The notes under the pieces: model-generated | Databases searched by the model: none | What the model was told of the DNA's origin: nothing | What the model saw: the letters and a program-made list of their open reading frames with translations, nothing else | Part shown: one piece after another, positions 47,050 to 49,254 of the stretch | How the letters are laid out: each line of letters begins with the position of its first letter | Numbering within the stretch: position 1 is the first letter of the stretch | Program-made: the position numbers and the translations under genes | Source: Bacteroidota bacterium | GTDB taxonomy: Bacteria > Bacteroidota > Bacteroidia > Flavobacteriales_F > PHOS-HE28 | Assembly (NCBI GenBank): GCA_018267155.1 | Contig: JAFDZE010000039.1 | Span: forward strand, 1 to 49,254 | DNA: 49,254 nt | Direction: 5' to 3'

Positions 47050-49254
47050 ATGAAGTACGGAAACACGAAGCGATGTCGGTCCCTGTTGCTGGGCCTGGCA
47101 TTCACCCTTGGCGGAGGTCTGGCAACCGCCCAGTCCATTGATCCAGTTGTGGTCACTTCCATGGACATCGATCTGATACAGGTGCCCAACCAGAATCGGA
47201 TGGCCGTGAAGATGAGGATCAACAACACGGACCCCGTTGGTTACGGGGGGATCGTGAATACCAGTTTCTACATCCGCTGGCTCACCAGTTCAGGCGCCAC
47301 CTTGGGCCCCAGGGTGAATGCGTGTACGGATGGGTTCAACATTACCAACCTGACCCCGGTAACTGATTTTGGGGACGGGTACACCTACCGGTTCTACACC
47401 AGCGACAATACGGGTATGTATTGGGATCCGAACAACCACGACGACTGTCTCGTCCCCTGGTTCGCGGACGGTCAGTGGGTCACACTCTTCGAGATTCCTG
47501 TGAACAACGTGAGTAGCTGCGTGGAGTTCCAGATCACCAACGAAGGATTGGCCCAACAAGAAGGGCAGGAGTACTATGCCTCGGCTGGTGGGGTGGAACT
47601 GACCGGTACAGTGGAACCCACGGTTGTGCAACTGGGAAACTGCGTGGTCGTTGATTGCCCGGGTCTCGGCCTGAACATCGGCGACCCATGCTCCGATGGT
47701 GACGCCTGTACCACCGGTGATGCGGTGACGCCCAGCTGCGAGTGCGCTGGTACGTTCCAAGATGCCGATGGTGACTTGACGTGCGACGCCAACGACGGCT
47801 GCCCGAACGACCCGAACAAGGTTGCTGCCGGTGTGTGCGGCTGCGGCGTTGCTGATGTGGATGCAGACAGCGACGGCGTGTACACCTGCCAGGGCGATCT
47901 CTGCGACAACGATCCCCTGAAGACCACTCCGGGCGCTTGCGGCTGCGGCGTTCCTGACACCGATACCGACAACGATGGCACAGCCAACTGCAACGACGGC
48001 TGCCCGAACGACCCCAACAAGATCGCTGTCGGCATCTGCGGATGTGGCGTGGCGGATACGGATACCGATGCTGACGGCACGGCCGACTGCGTGGATCCCT
48101 GCCCTGCGCTGGCCAACTTGGAGAACGGTGATGCCTGCGACGATGGCAACCCGAACACCATTGGCGATGTGGTCACCAACTGCATCTGTGCTGGATCCCT
48201 GCCCGACGACTGCGAAGGTGTTCCCGGTGGCCCTGCCCAACCCGGCACGGGCTGCGACGATAACAATGCCTGCACGATCAACGACCTGTACGATCTGAAT
48301 TGCAACTGCGCCGGTACCTTCCAGGACACCGACAGCGATGGCACTTGCGACGCCAACGACGGCTGCCCGAACGACCCGAACAAGATCGCTGCCGGCATCT
48401 GCGGTTGTGGCGTGGCGGATACGGATACCGATGCTGACGGCACGGCCGACTGCGTGGATCCCTGCCCAGCGCTGGCCAACTTGGAGAACGGTGATGCCTG
48501 CGATGACGGCAACCCGAACACCACGGGCGATGTGGTCACCAACTGCATCTGCGCCGGTACACTGGCCGACGACTGCGAAGGTGTTCCCGGAGGTCCCGCC
48601 CAGCCCGGTACTTCCTGCGACGACAACGATGCTTGCACGATCAACGATGTGTACGATGTGAACTGCAACTGCGCCGGTACCTTCCAGGACACCGACGGCG
48701 ACCTGACCTGTGATGCCAACGACGGCTGCCCGAACGACCCCGACAAGATCGCTGCCGGCATCTGCGGTTGTGGCGTGGCGGACACGGATACCGATGCTGA
48801 CGGCATGGCCGACTGCGTGGATCCCTGCCCAGCGCTGGCCAACTTGGAGAACGGTGATGCCTGCGACGACGGCAACCCGAACACCACGGGCGATGTGGTG
48901 ACCAACTGCATCTGCGCCGGTACGCTGGCTAACGACTGTGAAGGTGTTCCCGGAGGTCCCGCCCAGCCCGGTACTTCCTGCGACGACAACGATGCCTGCA
49001 CGATCAATGATCTGTACGATGTGAACTGCAACTGCGCCGGTACCTTCGAGGACACCGACGGCGATGGCACCTGCGATGCCAACGACGGCTGCCCGAACGA
49101 CCCCGACAAGGTTGCTGCCGGCATCTGCGGTTGCGGCATTCCTGACACGGATACCGATGCTGACGGCACGGCCGACTGCGTGGATCCTTGCCCGACCTTG
49201 GCCAACTTGGTGAACGGTGATGCCTGCGACGATGGCAACCCGAACACCACGGGC
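47050..49254 (+). CDS. Secreted thrombospondin-3 repeat protein, 3' end beyond the window
   Basis: The plus frame from ATG 47050 is open for 735 codons to the last base. Signal peptide ends at about GGGLATAQ. Residues ~30-200 form a beta domain (MDIDLIQVPNQNRMAVKMRI, WFADGQWVTLFEIPV) that I cannot name. From residue ~205 the protein is Cys/Asp-rich: CSDGDACTTGDAV, DADGDLTCDANDGCPNDPNK, GVCGCGVADVDAD, then 121-residue units combining PGTSCDDNDACTINDVYDV with thrombospondin-3 type calcium loops. Such stalks are calcium-stabilised and are often followed by a T9SS tail, which would lie outside the window. Confidence 0.9.
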   Translation, partial: MKYGNTKRCRSLLLGLAFTLGGGLATAQSIDPVVVTSMDIDLIQVPNQNRMAVKMRINNTDPVGYGGIVNTSFYIRWLTSSGATLGPRVNACTDGFNITNLTPVTDFGDGYTYRFYTSDNTGMYWDPNNHDDCLVPWFADGQWVTLFEIPVNNVSSCVEFQITNEGLAQQEGQEYYASAGGVELTGTVEPTVVQLGNCVVVDCPGLGLNIGDPCSDGDACTTGDAVTPSCECAGTFQDADGDLTCDANDGCPNDPNKVAAGVCGCGVADVDADSDGVYTCQGDLCDNDPLKTTPGACGCGVPDTDTDNDGTANCNDGCPNDPNKIAVGICGCGVADTDTDADGTADCVDPCPALANLENGDACDDGNPNTIGDVVTNCICAGSLPDDCEGVPGGPAQPGTGCDDNNACTINDLYDLNCNCAGTFQDTDSDGTCDANDGCPNDPNKIAAGICGCGVADTDTDADGTADCVDPCPALANLENGDACDDGNPNTTGDVVTNCICAGTLADDCEGVPGGPAQPGTSCDDNDACTINDVYDVNCNCAGTFQDTDGDLTCDANDGCPNDPDKIAAGICGCGVADTDTDADGMADCVDPCPALANLENGDACDDGNPNTTGDVVTNCICAGTLANDCEGVPGGPAQPGTSCDDNDACTINDLYDVNCNCAGTFEDTDGDGTCDANDGCPNDPDKVAAGICGCGIPDTDTDADGTADCVDPCPTLANLVNGDACDDGNPNTTG
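48178..49254 (+). repeat. 363-bp tandem repeats in the thrombospondin-3 protein gene
   Basis: Units start at 48178, 48541 and 48904 (anchor AACTGCATCTG), each 363 bp or 121 codons; the third runs out of the window after 351 bp. Units are nearly identical over long stretches with mostly synonymous changes. A related but less regular stretch lies at about 47690-48177. Confidence 0.9.

Noticed and set aside
47574..49250. Long minus-strand reading frame of 558 codons, Ser/Pro/Gln-rich and repetitive
   Set aside because: It is the antisense of the tandem repeats in the thrombospondin-3 gene. The plus strand has a signal peptide and recognisable calcium-loop motifs; the minus frame has no start context or known motif.
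48178..49254. Regular repeats considered as a CRISPR array
   Set aside because: The period is 363 bp, units are coding and continuous with no spacers, and no cas genes are present.
1..49254. Search for tRNA, rRNA, known riboswitches, integrases and phage genes
   Set aside because: All gaps are under 300 bp and none showed a cloverleaf, conserved riboswitch core or mobile-element gene that I could recognise.

Overview
This window reads as a chromosomal piece of a fairly GC-rich member of the Bacteroidota, most likely Flavobacteriales-like. The main evidence is a set of secreted proteins ending in type IX secretion system (T9SS) type A sorting domains, together with SBBP, SprB and thrombospondin-3 repeats, the SurA-like/MoxR gene order, and several upstream sites resembling the Bacteroidota -7 element TAnnTTTG. 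No phage, insertion sequence, CRISPR array, rRNA or tRNA gene was seen, and no T9SS machinery gene lies in the window.

Region 1 (1-16,060) is mostly housekeeping. On the minus strand are a truncated aldehyde dehydrogenase, miaA, a pRiA4b-ORF-3-like protein, a CCA-adding enzyme with an in-frame 4 x 21-bp repeat insertion, a diheme cytochrome c, a GT9 glycosyltransferase, a T9SS cargo protein and dapD. ruvX, def and a small lipoprotein run on the plus strand. A dihydroorotase-like protein with a degraded metal site, a BatA-like VWA membrane protein and a cationic amino-acid permease follow on the minus strand.

Region 2 (16,246-21,854) is a plus-strand cluster of three overlapping periplasmic SurA/PpiC-like foldases followed by a MoxR AAA+ ATPase.

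Region 3 (21,962-34,573) looks like a duplicated surface-protein locus. Each half starts with a small lipoprotein of a family I do not recognise, continues with a T9SS cargo gene carrying a cysteine/aspartate-rich module, and ends with an opposing gene for a large envelope protein (N-terminal domain, coiled coil, FlgO/CsgG-like domain, C-terminal outer-membrane barrel). Half 1 also has an FGE-fold protein; half 2 has a second lipoprotein of the same family.

Region 4 (34,681-49,254) is a plus-strand run of large secreted proteins: two lysyl-oxidase-domain proteins with intact copper ligands and quinone-cofactor residues, a lysyl-endopeptidase-like serine protease, two propeller proteins with T9SS tails, and an incomplete thrombospondin-3-rich protein with 363-bp tandem repeats. 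Both lysyl oxidases and the protease end in the same ~243-residue module with twin NDRDPI repeats instead of a type A tail, so they probably use a common export or anchoring signal. Together they suggest an extracellular lysine-modifying and lysine-cleaving system acting on surface or matrix proteins. The parts are seen in the sequence; the joint function is inference.
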